Part shown: in pieces, positions 18,412 to 29,007 of the stretch
Position numbering within the stretch: position 1 is the first letter of the stretch
How the letters are laid out: the number at the start of each line of letters is the position of its first letter
NCBI GenBank assembly: GCA_018139225.1
Contig: JAGSNX010000001.1
Coordinates: forward strand, 496,001 to 560,000
Direction: 5' to 3'
DNA: 64,000 bases
From: Microvirga sp. SRT01
GTDB lineage: Bacteria > Pseudomonadota > Alphaproteobacteria > Sphingomonadales > Sphingomonadaceae
Made by a program: the position numbers and the translations under genes
Notes under the pieces: model-generated
Database searches by the model: none
Seen by the model: only the letters and a program-made list of their open reading frames with translations
What the model was told of the DNA's origin: nothing

Positions 18412-20163
18412 TCACCGCCCGAACAGCTTCTCCACGTCGCTCATCTGCAACTTCACCCAGGTCGGTCGGCCATGATTGCACTGGCCGGAATGCGGCGTGG
18501 CCTCCATCTCCCTCAGAAGCGCGTTCATCTCCATCACCGACAGTACCCGTCCTGCCCGAACCGATCCGTGGCAGGCCATCGTCCCCGCCACCGCATCGAG
18601 TCGTTCGCGCAGCGACAGCGCTTCGTCGAATGCGGCGAGTTCGTCGGCGAGATCGGTGACCAGTCCGCGAGGATCGGATTGGCCCAGCAGCGCCGGCGTC
18701 GCGCGGACCAGCATCGCGCGAGTGCCGAACCGCTCCAGCTCCAGCCCGAACTCCGCCAATTCATCCGCCCGCGCCTCCAGCCGATCGCAGGCGGGCTCGT
18801 CCAGCTCCACCACCTCCGGCAGCAGCAGCGCCTGCGCCGCGACCCGACCGCCGGCCAGCGCCGCGCGCATGCGTTCCAGTACCAGCCGCTCATGCGCGGC
18901 ATGCTGATCGACGATGACGAGGCCGTCCTCCGCCTCCGCGACGACATAGGTCCGCGCCACCTGTCCCCGCGCCACCCCCAGCGGGTGTGCGATCGTCGCG
19001 GGGGGCGCAGCGTGCGCGGGTTCGGCCCGTGCCTGGGGCGGCGGGGCGTTGAAGTAGCCGGGGCGGCGATCGAACAGGGTCGTCGCGACGGGCGCAGGCT
19101 CCGACCAGTGCGGCACCGCCGCGACCGGTTCCGGCTGCCACCGCGTCAGCGCGTCCGCGGCCGGGCGCTGCACGCTGCGATGACCGGCATCGTCCAGCGC
19201 GCGGCGCAAACCCGACACGATCAACCCCCGCACCAGCGCCGGATCGCGGAACCGCACCTCCGTCTTCGCCGGGTGCACGTTCACGTCGACCTGCTCGCCC
19301 GGCAGGTCGAGGAACAGCGCGACGACGGCATGGCGGTCGCGCGGCATCATCTCCGCATAGGCCCCGCGGATCGCCCCGATCAGCAGCCGGTCCTTCACCG
19401 GACGGCCGTTGACGAACAGATACTGGTGGTCGGCCACCCCGCGATGGAAGGTCGGCAGACCGGCGACACCGCCCAGCACCACCTCCTCGCGCACCCAGTC
19501 GATCGCGACGGCGTTCTCCGCCAGCGCCCGGTCGGTCAGCGCCGCGACCCGCGCCGGCCGGTCCTGCCCCGGCGGCACCGACAGCACGCGCCGGCCGTCA
19601 TGCTCCACCGACACCCCGACATCGGGCCGCGCCATCGCCAGCCGCCGCACCGCATCGAGGCAGGCGGCATACTCGCTGCGCGGACTGCGCAGGAACTTGC
19701 GCCGGGCGGGCACGCGCGCGAACAGGTCCTCGACCAGGATGCGCGTACCGGGCGGCAGCGCAGCCGGCCCCTCGTCGACCACCTCCCCGTTGTCGACCAC
19801 GCGTCGCCAGCCGTCCGCACCCGCCGGCCGGCTCTCCAGCGTCAGCCGCGCGACGCTCGCGATCGAGGGCAATGCCTCGCCGCGAAAGCCCAGCGTCGAC
19901 ACCGCCTCGATCGCCTCGTCCGGCAGCTTCGACGTGCAATGCCGCTCCAGCGCCAGCGCCATGTCGTCCGGGTTCATGCCGCAGCCGTCGTCCGCGACCT
20001 CGATCCGGGTCAGCCCGCCTTCGGAAAGGTTGATGGCGATCCGAGTCGCCCCCGCGTCGATCGCGTTCTCGACCAGTTCCTTCAACGCGCTGGCGGGCCT
20101 TTCCACCACTTCACCGGCAGCGATACGATTGACCAGATGCGTGGGGAGACGCCGTATTGACAT
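18412..20163 (-). CDS. mutL: DNA mismatch repair protein MutL
   Basis: A 583-residue protein that links mismatch recognition by MutS to strand incision. The start at 20163 gives the universal N-terminus SIRRLPTHLVNRIAAGEVV; the frame extends 15 codons further but without homology. The GHKL ATPase motifs are present (ELVENAIDAGAT, DDGCGM, LGFRGEALPSIASV). The C-terminal endonuclease motif DQHA-x2-E-x4-E is intact at residues 419-430, and HSGQCNHGRPTWVKL is the conserved metal-site segment, so this is a nicking-type MutL as expected in bacteria without MutH. It is divergent from mreB. Confidence 0.97.
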   Translation of the reverse strand: MSIRRLPTHLVNRIAAGEVVERPASALKELVENAIDAGATRIAINLSEGGLTRIEVADDGCGMNPDDMALALERHCTSKLPDEAIEAVSTLGFRGEALPSIASVARLTLESRPAGADGWRRVVDNGEVVDEGPAALPPGTRILVEDLFARVPARRKFLRSPRSEYAACLDAVRRLAMARPDVGVSVEHDGRRVLSVPPGQDRPARVAALTDRALAENAVAIDWVREEVVLGGVAGLPTFHRGVADHQYLFVNGRPVKDRLLIGAIRGAYAEMMPRDRHAVVALFLDLPGEQVDVNVHPAKTEVRFRDPALVRGLIVSGLRRALDDAGHRSVQRPAADALTRWQPEPVAAVPHWSEPAPVATTLFDRRPGYFNAPPPQARAEPAHAAPPATIAHPLGVARGQVARTYVVAEAEDGLVIVDQHAAHERLVLERMRAALAGGRVAAQALLLPEVVELDEPACDRLEARADELAEFGLELERFGTRAMLVRATPALLGQSDPRGLVTDLADELAAFDEALSLRERLDAVAGTMACHGSVRAGRVLSVMEMNALLREMEATPHSGQCNHGRPTWVKLQMSDVEKLFGR

Positions 20164-20215
20164 GGGGCCGGCACTTAGACCAAGCGCAGGCATCCCGCGA
20201 CCCCGCACGATGTGA

Positions 20216-21364
<1,149 letters not shown>

Positions 21365-21387
21365 CCTCCAGGGAAGGAGGCCGGCGC

Positions 21388-22266
21388 ATGGCGCCCGTCC
21401 ACGACCGCAGGGCCGGATTTTCAAGGCGGCGGCAATACAGCATGTTCATCGGCTACGTTCTGGCCGTGGCCGGAGCGGTGGTGGGTGGCGTGTTGCTGGT
21501 CGCCAGCCGCTTCGACCCGCCACTGTTCGCCGGCATGCGCATGGCCGCGGCGGGCGTGACCGCGCCGGTGTCCTCCGGGCTGTCGGCGATCGGCCGCGGT
21601 CTTGCGGTGGTCCCGGAGACGATCAACGGCTGGATCTTCGCCCATCAGGAGAATGCCGCGATGAAGCGCGAGCTGGCGGTCACCCGGCCACTGCTGTCTC
21701 GCGCCCGCGTCATCGCCTATGACAACCGCCGGCTGCGGACGCTGCTCGCCCTGCGCGATCGCGACGAACAGGTCGTCGTCACCAGCCGGCTCGTCAGTTC
21801 CTCCGCGTCCAGCGGGCGGCGGTTCGCGCTGCTGAACGCCGGGCGGTTGAACGGTGTTCTGCCGGGCATGCCGGTGCGTGGGCCGGAGGGGCTGATCGGT
21901 CGCATCACGGAGACGGGGCTCAACGCCGCCCGCGTGCTGCTGCTGTCCGACCCCGACAGCATCGTCCCCGTTCGCCGCACGCGCGACGGCCTGCCCGCGA
22001 TCGTCGCCGGGCGCGGCGACGGCGCGGTCGATCTGCGCTCCGTCAACGCCACCAACGTGCGCTTCTCCCCCGGCGACCTGTTCGTGACCAGCGGCACCGG
22101 CGGGCTCTACGCACCCGGCATCCCCGTCGCGCGCGTCGTCAAGGGCGGGTCCGACACCGTCATCGCCCGCACCTTCGCGCAACCCGACAGCTTCGACTTC
22201 GCCCTCGTCAGTCGTGTGTTCGTGCCGTTGCCACCTCCGCCGCCCACACCGGCCGCCGCGCCTTGA
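21388..22266 (+). CDS. mreC: Rod-shape-determining protein MreC
   Basis: A 292-residue bitopic protein that links MreB to the periplasmic synthases. One transmembrane helix lies near residues 20-40, a coiled coil at about 85-115, and the beta-barrel MreC core follows (LVSSSASSGRRFALLNAGRL, GPEGLIGRI, SGTGGLYAPGIPVARVV). It ends in a Pro-rich tail. GGAAGGAGG upstream provides a strong ribosome-binding site. It starts 23 bases after mreB and overlaps mreD. Confidence 0.95.
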   Translation: MAPVHDRRAGFSRRRQYSMFIGYVLAVAGAVVGGVLLVASRFDPPLFAGMRMAAAGVTAPVSSGLSAIGRGLAVVPETINGWIFAHQENAAMKRELAVTRPLLSRARVIAYDNRRLRTLLALRDRDEQVVVTSRLVSSSASSGRRFALLNAGRLNGVLPGMPVRGPEGLIGRITETGLNAARVLLLSDPDSIVPVRRTRDGLPAIVAGRGDGAVDLRSVNATNVRFSPGDLFVTSGTGGLYAPGIPVARVVKGGSDTVIARTFAQPDSFDFALVSRVFVPLPPPPPTPAAAP

Positions 22267-22802
22267 GCACGATCGAGTACAACCCCTTCGCGCCACCGCT
22301 GGCACCGGGGCGCGCGCGTGCCCTGCCGTGGATGACGGTGATGGCCGGATCGCTGACGACGGCGGTGCCGGTGATCGCGACCTTCCCGATCCTGCCGCCA
22401 CTGGGGCTGCTGATGCTCGTCACGTGGCGGCTGCTGGCGCGGTTCGCCTTGCGTCCGTGGGCCGCGGCGCCGCTCGGCGCGTTCGACGACCTGCTCAGCG
22501 GACAGCCGCTGGGGTCGGCGGTGCTGCTTTGGTCGCTCGTCTTCCTCGGCGTCGACCTGATCGAGCGACGACTGGTCTATCGTGACTTCTGGCAGGACTG
22601 GCTGATCGCGTCGGCGGCGATTATTCTGTGCCTCGCCGGCGGGCGCATCCTGGCGGTGCCGATGGGCGCGCAGGTCGACGGCGCGATGGCAGCGCAGGGC
22701 GTCGCGACGATCCTGCTGTTCCCGGTCGCCGCGCGGCTGGTGGCGTGGATCGATCGCAAACGCGGCATGAACTCCGGCCTGCCGACCGGGGACACCGCAT
22801 GA
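22263..22802 (+). CDS. mreD: Rod-shape-determining protein MreD
   Basis: A 179-residue inner-membrane protein of the elongasome with about five hydrophobic helices. It starts with TTG whose bases overlap the mreC stop (TTGA), the arrangement that supports translational coupling. Sequence conservation of MreD is low, so position is the main evidence together with topology and length. The stop overlaps the mrdA start (ATGA). Confidence 0.9.
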   Translation: MSTIEYNPFAPPLAPGRARALPWMTVMAGSLTTAVPVIATFPILPPLGLLMLVTWRLLARFALRPWAAAPLGAFDDLLSGQPLGSAVLLWSLVFLGVDLIERRLVYRDFWQDWLIASAAIILCLAGGRILAVPMGAQVDGAMAAQGVATILLFPVAARLVAWIDRKRGMNSGLPTGDTA

Positions 22803-24874
22803 GGCGCAACCCGAAGATCGTCACCGAAGCGATGCAGTCCTACAGCTTTTCGCGTCGCGCTTGGCTGCTCGGCGCTGCGCAGGCCGGCGTCGGCGTGATG
22901 CTGGCGGGACGGATGGCCTGGCTCTCCGTCGCCCAGAACGAACATTACAGCATCCTGTCGGAAAAGAACCGCGTCGACTCGACCCTGATTCCGCCTCGCC
23001 GCGGCTGGATCGTCGATCGCAACGGCGTGCCGATCGCCAACAACCGCACCGACTTCCGCGTCGACATCATTCCCGACCGACTGCGCGACGAGGACCGCGT
23101 GCTGGTGCTGCTCCAGCAGCTGCTCCGCCTGACGCCGGAGGACATGGCCCGCGTGAGGATCGATCTCGATCGCGCCGCGGGGTTCCAGCCCGTGCAGGTC
23201 GCCGAGCGGCTGGACTGGGATCGATTCGCGGCCGTCAGCGTGCGTCTGCCCGAACTGCCCGGCGTCCAGCCCAGCCGTGCCTTCGCCCGCCACTATCCGG
23301 CGGGTGCCGCCGTGGCGCATCTGACCGGCTATGTCGGCGTACCCAACGCCGAACAGTTCAAGGCTACGCGAGACGGCTTGCTCGTGACGCCGGGCTTTAA
23401 ACTCGGTAAGGACGGCCTTGAAAAGGCTTTGGAAAGTCGCCTGCGCGGCAAGCCCGGTGCGAAGCGGGTGGAAGTCACGGCCCGCGGCAAACTGGTTGCC
23501 GAACTCGCGACCAAGCCCGACGTACCCGGCAAGACCGCCAAGCTGACAATAGACGCCGGGCTTCAGGAATATGCCGCACGTCGACTCGGCACCAATTCCG
23601 GCTCTGCGGTGGTGATCGATTGCCGCACGGGCGAGATGCTGTGCATGGTGTCGGTGCCCGCTTATGATCCCAACAGCTTCTCGGACGGGATCAGCCATTT
23701 GGAATGGCAGATGCTGTCGGAAGATGACCACGTTCCCCTGATGAACAAGGTCACGCAGGGCCTCTATCCACCTGGATCGACCGTGAAGCCGATGAACGCG
23801 CTGGCGCTGCTCGATGCCGGGGTGGCCGCCGATCAGCGGATCAATTGCACCGGCGCGATGCGCGTCGGCACGGGCGTATTTCACTGCCACAAGCGCGGCG
23901 GCCATGGCCCGCTCGACATGAAGGGCGCGGTCGCCCAGTCCTGCGACATCTACTTCTACGAGATGGTCCGGCGGCTCGGCTACGACCGGATTGCCCCGGT
24001 CGCGCGCACCGTCGGGCTGGGGGAAAAATTCGAACTGCCCTTCACCACGCAACGCTTCGGCACCGTGCCCGATTCGGCGTGGAAGCTACGAAAATACAAG
24101 GACGAATGGCGCGTCGCGGACTCGCTAAACGCGTCGATTGGCCAAGGCTACGTCCTCGCGAACCCCCTCCAGCTCGCGGTGATGGCAGCGCGCCTCGCGT
24201 CCGGTCGCGCGCTCCAGCCGAGCATCCTCGCCGATCGGGTCCACCGCGACGCGCCCGCCCTGCCGTACCAGTCGGAACATCTGCAACTGGTGCGGGAAGC
24301 GATGTGGGGCGTCGTCAATGGCGGCGGCACCGGCGGCGCGGCACGGCTGCTGATCCCCGGCGTCCAGATCGCTGCCAAGACGGGTACTGCGCAGGTCCGG
24401 CGCATTACGATGGCCGAGCGCCGGTCGGGCGTGCTCAAGAACGGACAACTTCCGTTCAAGCTGCGCGACCACGCGCTGTTCGTCTGCTTCGCGCCCGCCG
24501 ACAATCCGCGCTATGCCGCTGGCGTGGTGCTCGAACATAACGGCCACACCGTGCGCAACCTGGATACGCCGCTGATCGGCCGCGACATCATGACTTATCT
24601 GCTCGATCGCGAGCGCGCGCTCGCCAGCCTCGCCGAGGTCGAACCGACGTGGGGTGGCGACATCGCCACGCGCATGGCGGCGACCGAGGCGGCGTACCGC
24701 GCCGCCCGCAACCCGCCTCCCGCCGCCGCCGCGACCAAGACCGACGCGGTCGTCCCCAGCGACGCGCCCGCGGTGGAGCGCGCGACCGACCTCGCCAACC
24801 AGACCCAGGCTGCGCTCGCGACCAACACGGTCGCCGAGGAAGGCTCCACCGAAGGCACGGAGCGCGACGAATGA
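22799..24874 (+). CDS. mrdA: Penicillin-binding protein 2, elongasome transpeptidase
   Basis: A 691-residue class B PBP that crosslinks peptidoglycan during side-wall growth with RodA. It has an N-terminal membrane anchor (about residues 19-40), the dimerisation/pedestal domain (RVDSTLIPPRRGWIVDRNG), and the transpeptidase domain with the active-site Ser327 in PPGSTVKPM, the second motif as SCD in AQSCDIYFYE, and KTG at Lys527 (AAKTGTAQ). After the catalytic fold there is an Ala/Thr-rich, acidic tail of about 80 residues, longer than in E. coli PBP2. The start overlaps the mreD stop. Confidence 0.97.
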   Translation: MRRNPKIVTEAMQSYSFSRRAWLLGAAQAGVGVMLAGRMAWLSVAQNEHYSILSEKNRVDSTLIPPRRGWIVDRNGVPIANNRTDFRVDIIPDRLRDEDRVLVLLQQLLRLTPEDMARVRIDLDRAAGFQPVQVAERLDWDRFAAVSVRLPELPGVQPSRAFARHYPAGAAVAHLTGYVGVPNAEQFKATRDGLLVTPGFKLGKDGLEKALESRLRGKPGAKRVEVTARGKLVAELATKPDVPGKTAKLTIDAGLQEYAARRLGTNSGSAVVIDCRTGEMLCMVSVPAYDPNSFSDGISHLEWQMLSEDDHVPLMNKVTQGLYPPGSTVKPMNALALLDAGVAADQRINCTGAMRVGTGVFHCHKRGGHGPLDMKGAVAQSCDIYFYEMVRRLGYDRIAPVARTVGLGEKFELPFTTQRFGTVPDSAWKLRKYKDEWRVADSLNASIGQGYVLANPLQLAVMAARLASGRALQPSILADRVHRDAPALPYQSEHLQLVREAMWGVVNGGGTGGAARLLIPGVQIAAKTGTAQVRRITMAERRSGVLKNGQLPFKLRDHALFVCFAPADNPRYAAGVVLEHNGHTVRNLDTPLIGRDIMTYLLDRERALASLAEVEPTWGGDIATRMAATEAAYRAARNPPPAAAATKTDAVVPSDAPAVERATDLANQTQAALATNTVAEEGSTEGTERDE

Positions 24875-25980
24875 GCGGCCGCACCGTCCCGGAGGGCCTC
24901 GCCCGCCTGCCCTGGAAGGTCATCCTGCTGGTGATCGCGATCGGCGTGTTCGGACAGGTCGTGCTGTACTCGGCCGCCGGTGGCTCGTTCAGCCCCTGGG
25001 CCAAGTCACAAGGGTTGCGGTTCTTCGTCCTGCTCGCCGGCGCCGTCGCGATCTCGCGCGTGCCGGAGCGCGCGTGGAAGGCTGGCGCGTTGCCCGCCTA
25101 TGCACTGATCCTGATCGCGCTGGTGCTGGTCGAACTGCTCGGCGCGATCAAGGGCGGCAGCCAGCGCTGGCTGGATCTGGGTTTCATCCGCCTGCAACCG
25201 TCGGAGTTCATGAAGCCGGCGATCGTCCTCGCCTGCGCCAAATTCTACGACATGCTGCCCGCGGGCGAAACCCGCCGCTTCTCCGCGATCTGGCCCGCAG
25301 CGCTGCTGATCGGCCTGCCCGCCGCGTTCGTCATGAAGCAGCCCGATCTCGGCACCGGCCTGATGATCTGCGCGGGCGGTGCGACGGTGATGTTCCTCGC
25401 CGGCATCCCGCTCCGCCTGTTCGTCGGCGGCGCCCTCGCCGCGGCGGTGGCGATCCCGCTGGCGATCAATTTCGTCCTGCACGATTACCAGCGCAATCGC
25501 ATCCTGATCTTCCTCGATCCGGAAAGCGATCCGCTTGGGACCGGCTATCACATCAGCCAGTCGAAGATCGCGATCGGGTCGGGCGGTATCTGGGGCAAGG
25601 GATTCCTCAACGGAACTCAGAGCCACCTCGACTATCTCCCTGAAGGTCATACGGATTTCGTCTTCGCGACGATGGCGGAGGAGTGGGGTTTGGTAGGTGG
25701 CTGCCTGCTGATCCTCGCCTTCCTGCTGGTCATCCGCTGGGGCATTGACGTCGCACAGGCCGCGGAGGGGCGCTTCGCCCGGCTGGCTGCCGCCGGGCTG
25801 GCGACGACGATCTTCTTCTACGTCGCCATCAACCTCATGATGGTGATGGGCCTCGCCCCCGTCGTCGGCATTCCCCTGCCGCTGGTAAGCTTCGGCAGCT
25901 CGGCGCAGCTGACGGTGCTGCTCAGCCTCGGCATCCTGATGTCGATCGATCGCCAGAATCGCCGCCGCCCGCGTTGGTGA
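24871..25980 (+). CDS. rodA: RodA peptidoglycan glycosyltransferase
   Basis: A 369-residue SEDS-family polymerase that extends glycan strands from lipid II together with PBP2. The start overlaps the mrdA stop (ATGA). About ten hydrophobic helices are visible. SEDS hallmarks are GSQRWLDLGFIRLQPSE, KQPDLGTGLMI (with the catalytic-region Asp), SQSKIAIGSGGIWGKGFLNG, LPEGHTDFVFATMAEEWG and LPLVSFGSS. Last gene of the operon. Confidence 0.97.
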   Translation: MSGRTVPEGLARLPWKVILLVIAIGVFGQVVLYSAAGGSFSPWAKSQGLRFFVLLAGAVAISRVPERAWKAGALPAYALILIALVLVELLGAIKGGSQRWLDLGFIRLQPSEFMKPAIVLACAKFYDMLPAGETRRFSAIWPAALLIGLPAAFVMKQPDLGTGLMICAGGATVMFLAGIPLRLFVGGALAAAVAIPLAINFVLHDYQRNRILIFLDPESDPLGTGYHISQSKIAIGSGGIWGKGFLNGTQSHLDYLPEGHTDFVFATMAEEWGLVGGCLLILAFLLVIRWGIDVAQAAEGRFARLAAAGLATTIFFYVAINLMMVMGLAPVVGIPLPLVSFGSSAQLTVLLSLGILMSIDRQNRRRPRW

Positions 25981-26006
25981 GATTTGGCGCAAACGCAAAA
26001 AGGGGG

Positions 26007-26034
26007 TTGCGCCCCTCGCCCACGCTGCTAACAG
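26007..26034 (+). promoter_or_regulatory. Likely promoter of tRNA-Lys
   Basis: TTGCGC, 16 bases, then TAACAG, ending 49 bases before the tRNA. Plausible sigma-70 elements; not proven. Confidence 0.35.
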
Positions 26035-26083
26035 CGCGCTTCCCGACGCGGGGCGGCACACTCAGCCACCCGATGAACGGTAC

Positions 26084-26159
<76 letters not shown>

Positions 26160-26169
26160 GATTTTCCAG

Positions 26170-26200
26170 GGGCTTCGCGGTGACGCGAGGCCCTTTTGGT
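26170..26200 (+). terminator. Terminator after tRNA-Lys
   Basis: GGGCTTCGCG-GTGA-CGCGAGGCCC (one wobble pair) followed by TTTTGGTTTGT. Confidence 0.7.
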
Positions 26201-26260
26201 TTGTGGCTTCCCCGACTATCATCACCTTGGGCGATCACGCCCGCAACAGCGGAACCCTAC

Positions 26261-26611
26261 ATGGCAGGCTTCAAGGCCCCCGATTTCAACGAGCGTAACG
26301 CCGCCGCGCGCGACGCCAGGCAGCGCGCGCTGGAGCAACTGCGAGCGAAACCCGCGCTTGACCCCGAGGTCGTTGCCGAGCGTGCGGCCAAGCAGGCTGC
26401 GAAGGAGGCTGCGGAGGCCGAGAAGCGGGCCGCCAAGGCCGCCGCGATCGCCGCCGCCAAGGCGGAACGCGAAGCCGCTGCCGCCGCCAAGGCTGCCGCG
26501 GAGGCCGAAGCCGCCGCCGCCAAGAACCCGGCGCGGCTGCTCCCCACCGAGGCCGAGCTGAAGGCCGCTCGCGATGCGCGCTATGCCGCGCGTAAGGCCC
26601 GCAAGCGTTGA
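26261..26611 (+). CDS. DUF6481-family Ala/Lys/Glu-rich protein
   Basis: A 116-residue protein starting MAGFKAPDFNERNAAARDA, the signature start of DUF6481, a family found mainly in Sphingomonadales. The middle is a long charged helix of Ala, Lys and Glu; the end is very basic (ARKARKR). No catalytic motif. The stop overlaps the next gene's TTG start (TTGA). Function unknown; the basic, highly helical composition would suit nucleic-acid or ribosome contact, which is speculation. Confidence 0.8.
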   Translation: MAGFKAPDFNERNAAARDARQRALEQLRAKPALDPEVVAERAAKQAAKEAAEAEKRAAKAAAIAAAKAEREAAAAAKAAAEAEAAAAKNPARLLPTEAELKAARDARYAARKARKR

Positions 26612-27279
26612 CCCCACGCGAGTTGCTGGGCGTGGCGGAGGTGCCGGGCGGTCCGCCGCTCCGGCTGTTCCGCCGCGGTGGCGACTTCATGATCGTGCTC
26701 GAGCGCAACGAGCTGATGAGCACGCGGATGAACGGGTCGGAGATCGCGCTGGGCACGATGACGTGCCAGCGTCTGGGCGACCGCCCTGCCCCGCGGCTGC
26801 TGATCGGCGGCTATGGCATGGGGTTCACGCTCAGGGCAGTGCTGGGGCTGCTGAAAGCCGATACCAGAGTCGTGGTGGCCGAGCTGGTGCCCGGTATCGT
26901 CGAATGGGCCCGCGGACCAATGGCGGCGCTGACCGATGGCTGCCTCGACGATCCTCGTGTCGATCTCCGCCTGACCGATGTCGGCGCGGTGCTCGATGCG
27001 CCGGACGATCGCTTCGATGCGATCCTGCTCGATGTCGATAACGGCCCCGACGGGCTGACCCGGCCAGCGAACGACGGGCTCTACACGGCCCGCGGACTTA
27101 CCCGCGCCCGCATGGCGCTGCGGCCGGGCGGCATCCTCGCCATCTGGTCCGCCGCGCCCGACGCCGCCTTCGCGCGGCGGCTGTCGCAGGCCGGATTCGA
27201 GGTCGACGAGGTCCGCACCAAGGCGCGCGACAATGGCAAGGGACCGACCCACGTGATCTGGTTCGCGACCCGGCACTAG
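26608..27279 (+). CDS. Spermidine-synthase-like methyltransferase-fold protein
   Basis: A 223-residue protein with the spermidine synthase/SAM-binding fold: RLLIGGYGMGFTLRAVLG (nucleoside-binding glycine motif), VVVAELVPGIVEWARG (acidic end of strand 2), and FDAILLDVDNGPDG. The full polyamine-synthase active site is not evident, and it is shorter than true SpeE (about 280), so it belongs to the short spermidine-synthase-like group of unknown substrate. It begins with TTG overlapping the DUF6481 stop, implying co-translation. Confidence 0.8.
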   Translation: MTPRELLGVAEVPGGPPLRLFRRGGDFMIVLERNELMSTRMNGSEIALGTMTCQRLGDRPAPRLLIGGYGMGFTLRAVLGLLKADTRVVVAELVPGIVEWARGPMAALTDGCLDDPRVDLRLTDVGAVLDAPDDRFDAILLDVDNGPDGLTRPANDGLYTARGLTRARMALRPGGILAIWSAAPDAAFARRLSQAGFEVDEVRTKARDNGKGPTHVIWFATRH

Positions 27280-27280
27280 G

Positions 27281-28870
27281 TCACTCGGCGAGCGGCCCCA
27301 GCCAGCGTTCGTAGGGCCGCCACGACTCCAGCGCCGCCACGCTGATCGGCTGGCGCACCTGTTCGGCGCTGGGCGTCCGGATCGCCCGCTCGGTGCGATG
27401 GAAGTCGAGGCACGCCGGCTCGAACGGCAGGCCGAGATAATCGAGCAGGCGGCGCACCGTCGTCTCCGTATCGGTCACCAGATCCTGCAATTCGACCGGG
27501 TGGACGGCGCCCGGCAGCAGATCGTCCCAGAGCGTCATCATCCGCACATAGCCGCGCCGGTAGGCTGCGATATCCTTCAGTGAATTCGCGAAGGTGAACC
27601 CGCGCGAGAAGAGCTGTTTATAGATAGACAATCCACCACCCAGCGCGTCGCGGCGCATGTCGATGATCTTCGCGTGCGGCAGGATCGTCTTAATGAGGCC
27701 GACATGGCGGAAGTTCGCGGGGGCCTTGTCGATGAACAAGCGCCGCCCCGTCCGGCGATGGCTTCGCGTGCGGCGCAGATATTCGCGTCCCAGCGCTTCG
27801 AGTCCCTTGGCGTCGGTCGCTGCGAGCGTCTGCTGATACGATATGCCCCTGCCTTGCGGCGACAGCGCGATGTGCCGGACGATCGCCTCCAGGTCGCCGA
27901 GTTCGCGCGTCGCCTCGATCGCGGAGTGACTGGCGAGGATTTGCTCCACCAACGTGGAGCCGGACCGCGGCAGGCCAACGATGAAGATCGGGCCCGGCTC
28001 GGCGCATCCGGCGGCGGCGCTGCGCTCGAAGAACGCGGGCGTCAGAGAGCGACGCGTCGCTTCGATCTCCGCGTCGATCGCGCGAGCGTCATGCGGCTGT
28101 TCGGCGCGTTTGTCATGGTTCGCGGCCTGATATTGCGCGAACGCCGCGGCGTGATCGCCCGCAATCTCGCGCGCCCGCGCCAAGGCGAACGAGAGCGGCG
28201 TGCGGTCCGCCGCCGACAGGTCGTCTCGCGCCAGCCAGCCTTCCATCGCCACGACCTCGTCTTCGGTGAAGCGAAACATCTTGATGTCGGACAGCGCCCA
28301 AGACCCCCGCCCGACTTCCCTGCCGGTAGAGATCGCACGGCGATAGCTGCCGATCGCCGCATCGGTGTCGCCCAGCGTCCGCTGCGCGTTGCCCAGCGCC
28401 AGCAGCGCTTTCGCGTCGTCCGGATCGGCATCGACGATCGCCTGCAACCCGTCGCGCGCGCCCACATGATCGCCACCCTGCTCCATCAGGTGCACCGAGA
28501 TCGTGCGATACGCGGCGACGTCGGGCCGCGCGCTGCGTCGCACCGCGACGATCGCCTGCGCATCGGCTATGGCGAGCCGATCGAGCACCTCGACCAAGGC
28601 GGACCAGATGTCGTGGCGATCGGGCGCCTGTTCCGCCGCGGCGATCAGAAGTTTGCACGCCGACGCGTCCTGCCCGGCCTGAACGCCGATCCGCGCCATC
28701 ATCAACAGCGCCGGCACGTTGCCGGCATCGTCCTGAAGTATGTCGGTCAGTGTCGAATGGGCACCGCGGACGTCGCCTGTTGTCAGGAACCGTTGCGCCG
28801 CCTCGAGCCGGGCCGATGCTACTGCGGTTTGCCGGGGGTTTGAAGGTCGCGAGCGGGTCGTCTGGGTCAT
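27281..28870 (-). CDS. TPR-containing sulfotransferase-family protein
   Basis: A 529-residue protein. Residues 20-220 are tetratricopeptide repeats (ARDGLQAIVDADPDDAKALL). The C-terminal half is a sulfotransferase fold with the PAPS-binding P-loop PIFIVGLPRSGSTLVEQIL at about 293-311 and the 3'-phosphate segment IIDMRRDALGGGLSIYKQLF. Such TPR-sulfotransferases are common in sphingomonads and caulobacters; acceptors are unknown, and surface polysaccharides or Tyr residues are possible. ATG at 28870 is chosen; an in-frame TTG at 28900 is an alternative. It ends 2 bases from the preceding convergent gene. Confidence 0.88.
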   Translation of the reverse strand: MTQTTRSRPSNPRQTAVASARLEAAQRFLTTGDVRGAHSTLTDILQDDAGNVPALLMMARIGVQAGQDASACKLLIAAAEQAPDRHDIWSALVEVLDRLAIADAQAIVAVRRSARPDVAAYRTISVHLMEQGGDHVGARDGLQAIVDADPDDAKALLALGNAQRTLGDTDAAIGSYRRAISTGREVGRGSWALSDIKMFRFTEDEVVAMEGWLARDDLSAADRTPLSFALARAREIAGDHAAAFAQYQAANHDKRAEQPHDARAIDAEIEATRRSLTPAFFERSAAAGCAEPGPIFIVGLPRSGSTLVEQILASHSAIEATRELGDLEAIVRHIALSPQGRGISYQQTLAATDAKGLEALGREYLRRTRSHRRTGRRLFIDKAPANFRHVGLIKTILPHAKIIDMRRDALGGGLSIYKQLFSRGFTFANSLKDIAAYRRGYVRMMTLWDDLLPGAVHPVELQDLVTDTETTVRRLLDYLGLPFEPACLDFHRTERAIRTPSAEQVRQPISVAALESWRPYERWLGPLAE

Positions 28871-29007
28871 CGGCCAGACAGTAACTCCCTTTAGTGCCAA
28901 GTTTCCAGCCGTCGCGTAGGCAGCCGCCCCTACCCCACCGCCCGATGGTTGAACCGGACACGATGTCCGTTTATGGGCGACACCAAGCCCTTTCAGCCGA
29001 GCGCATC

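Noticed and set aside
18472..20160. A 562-codon plus-strand frame opposite mutL
   Set aside because: Antisense shadow with no domain; mutL is certain on the opposite strand.
27281..28900. TTG at 28900 as start of the sulfotransferase
   Set aside because: It adds residues before an ATG with more typical N-terminus; ribosome-binding evidence is weak for both, so it is kept only as an alternative.
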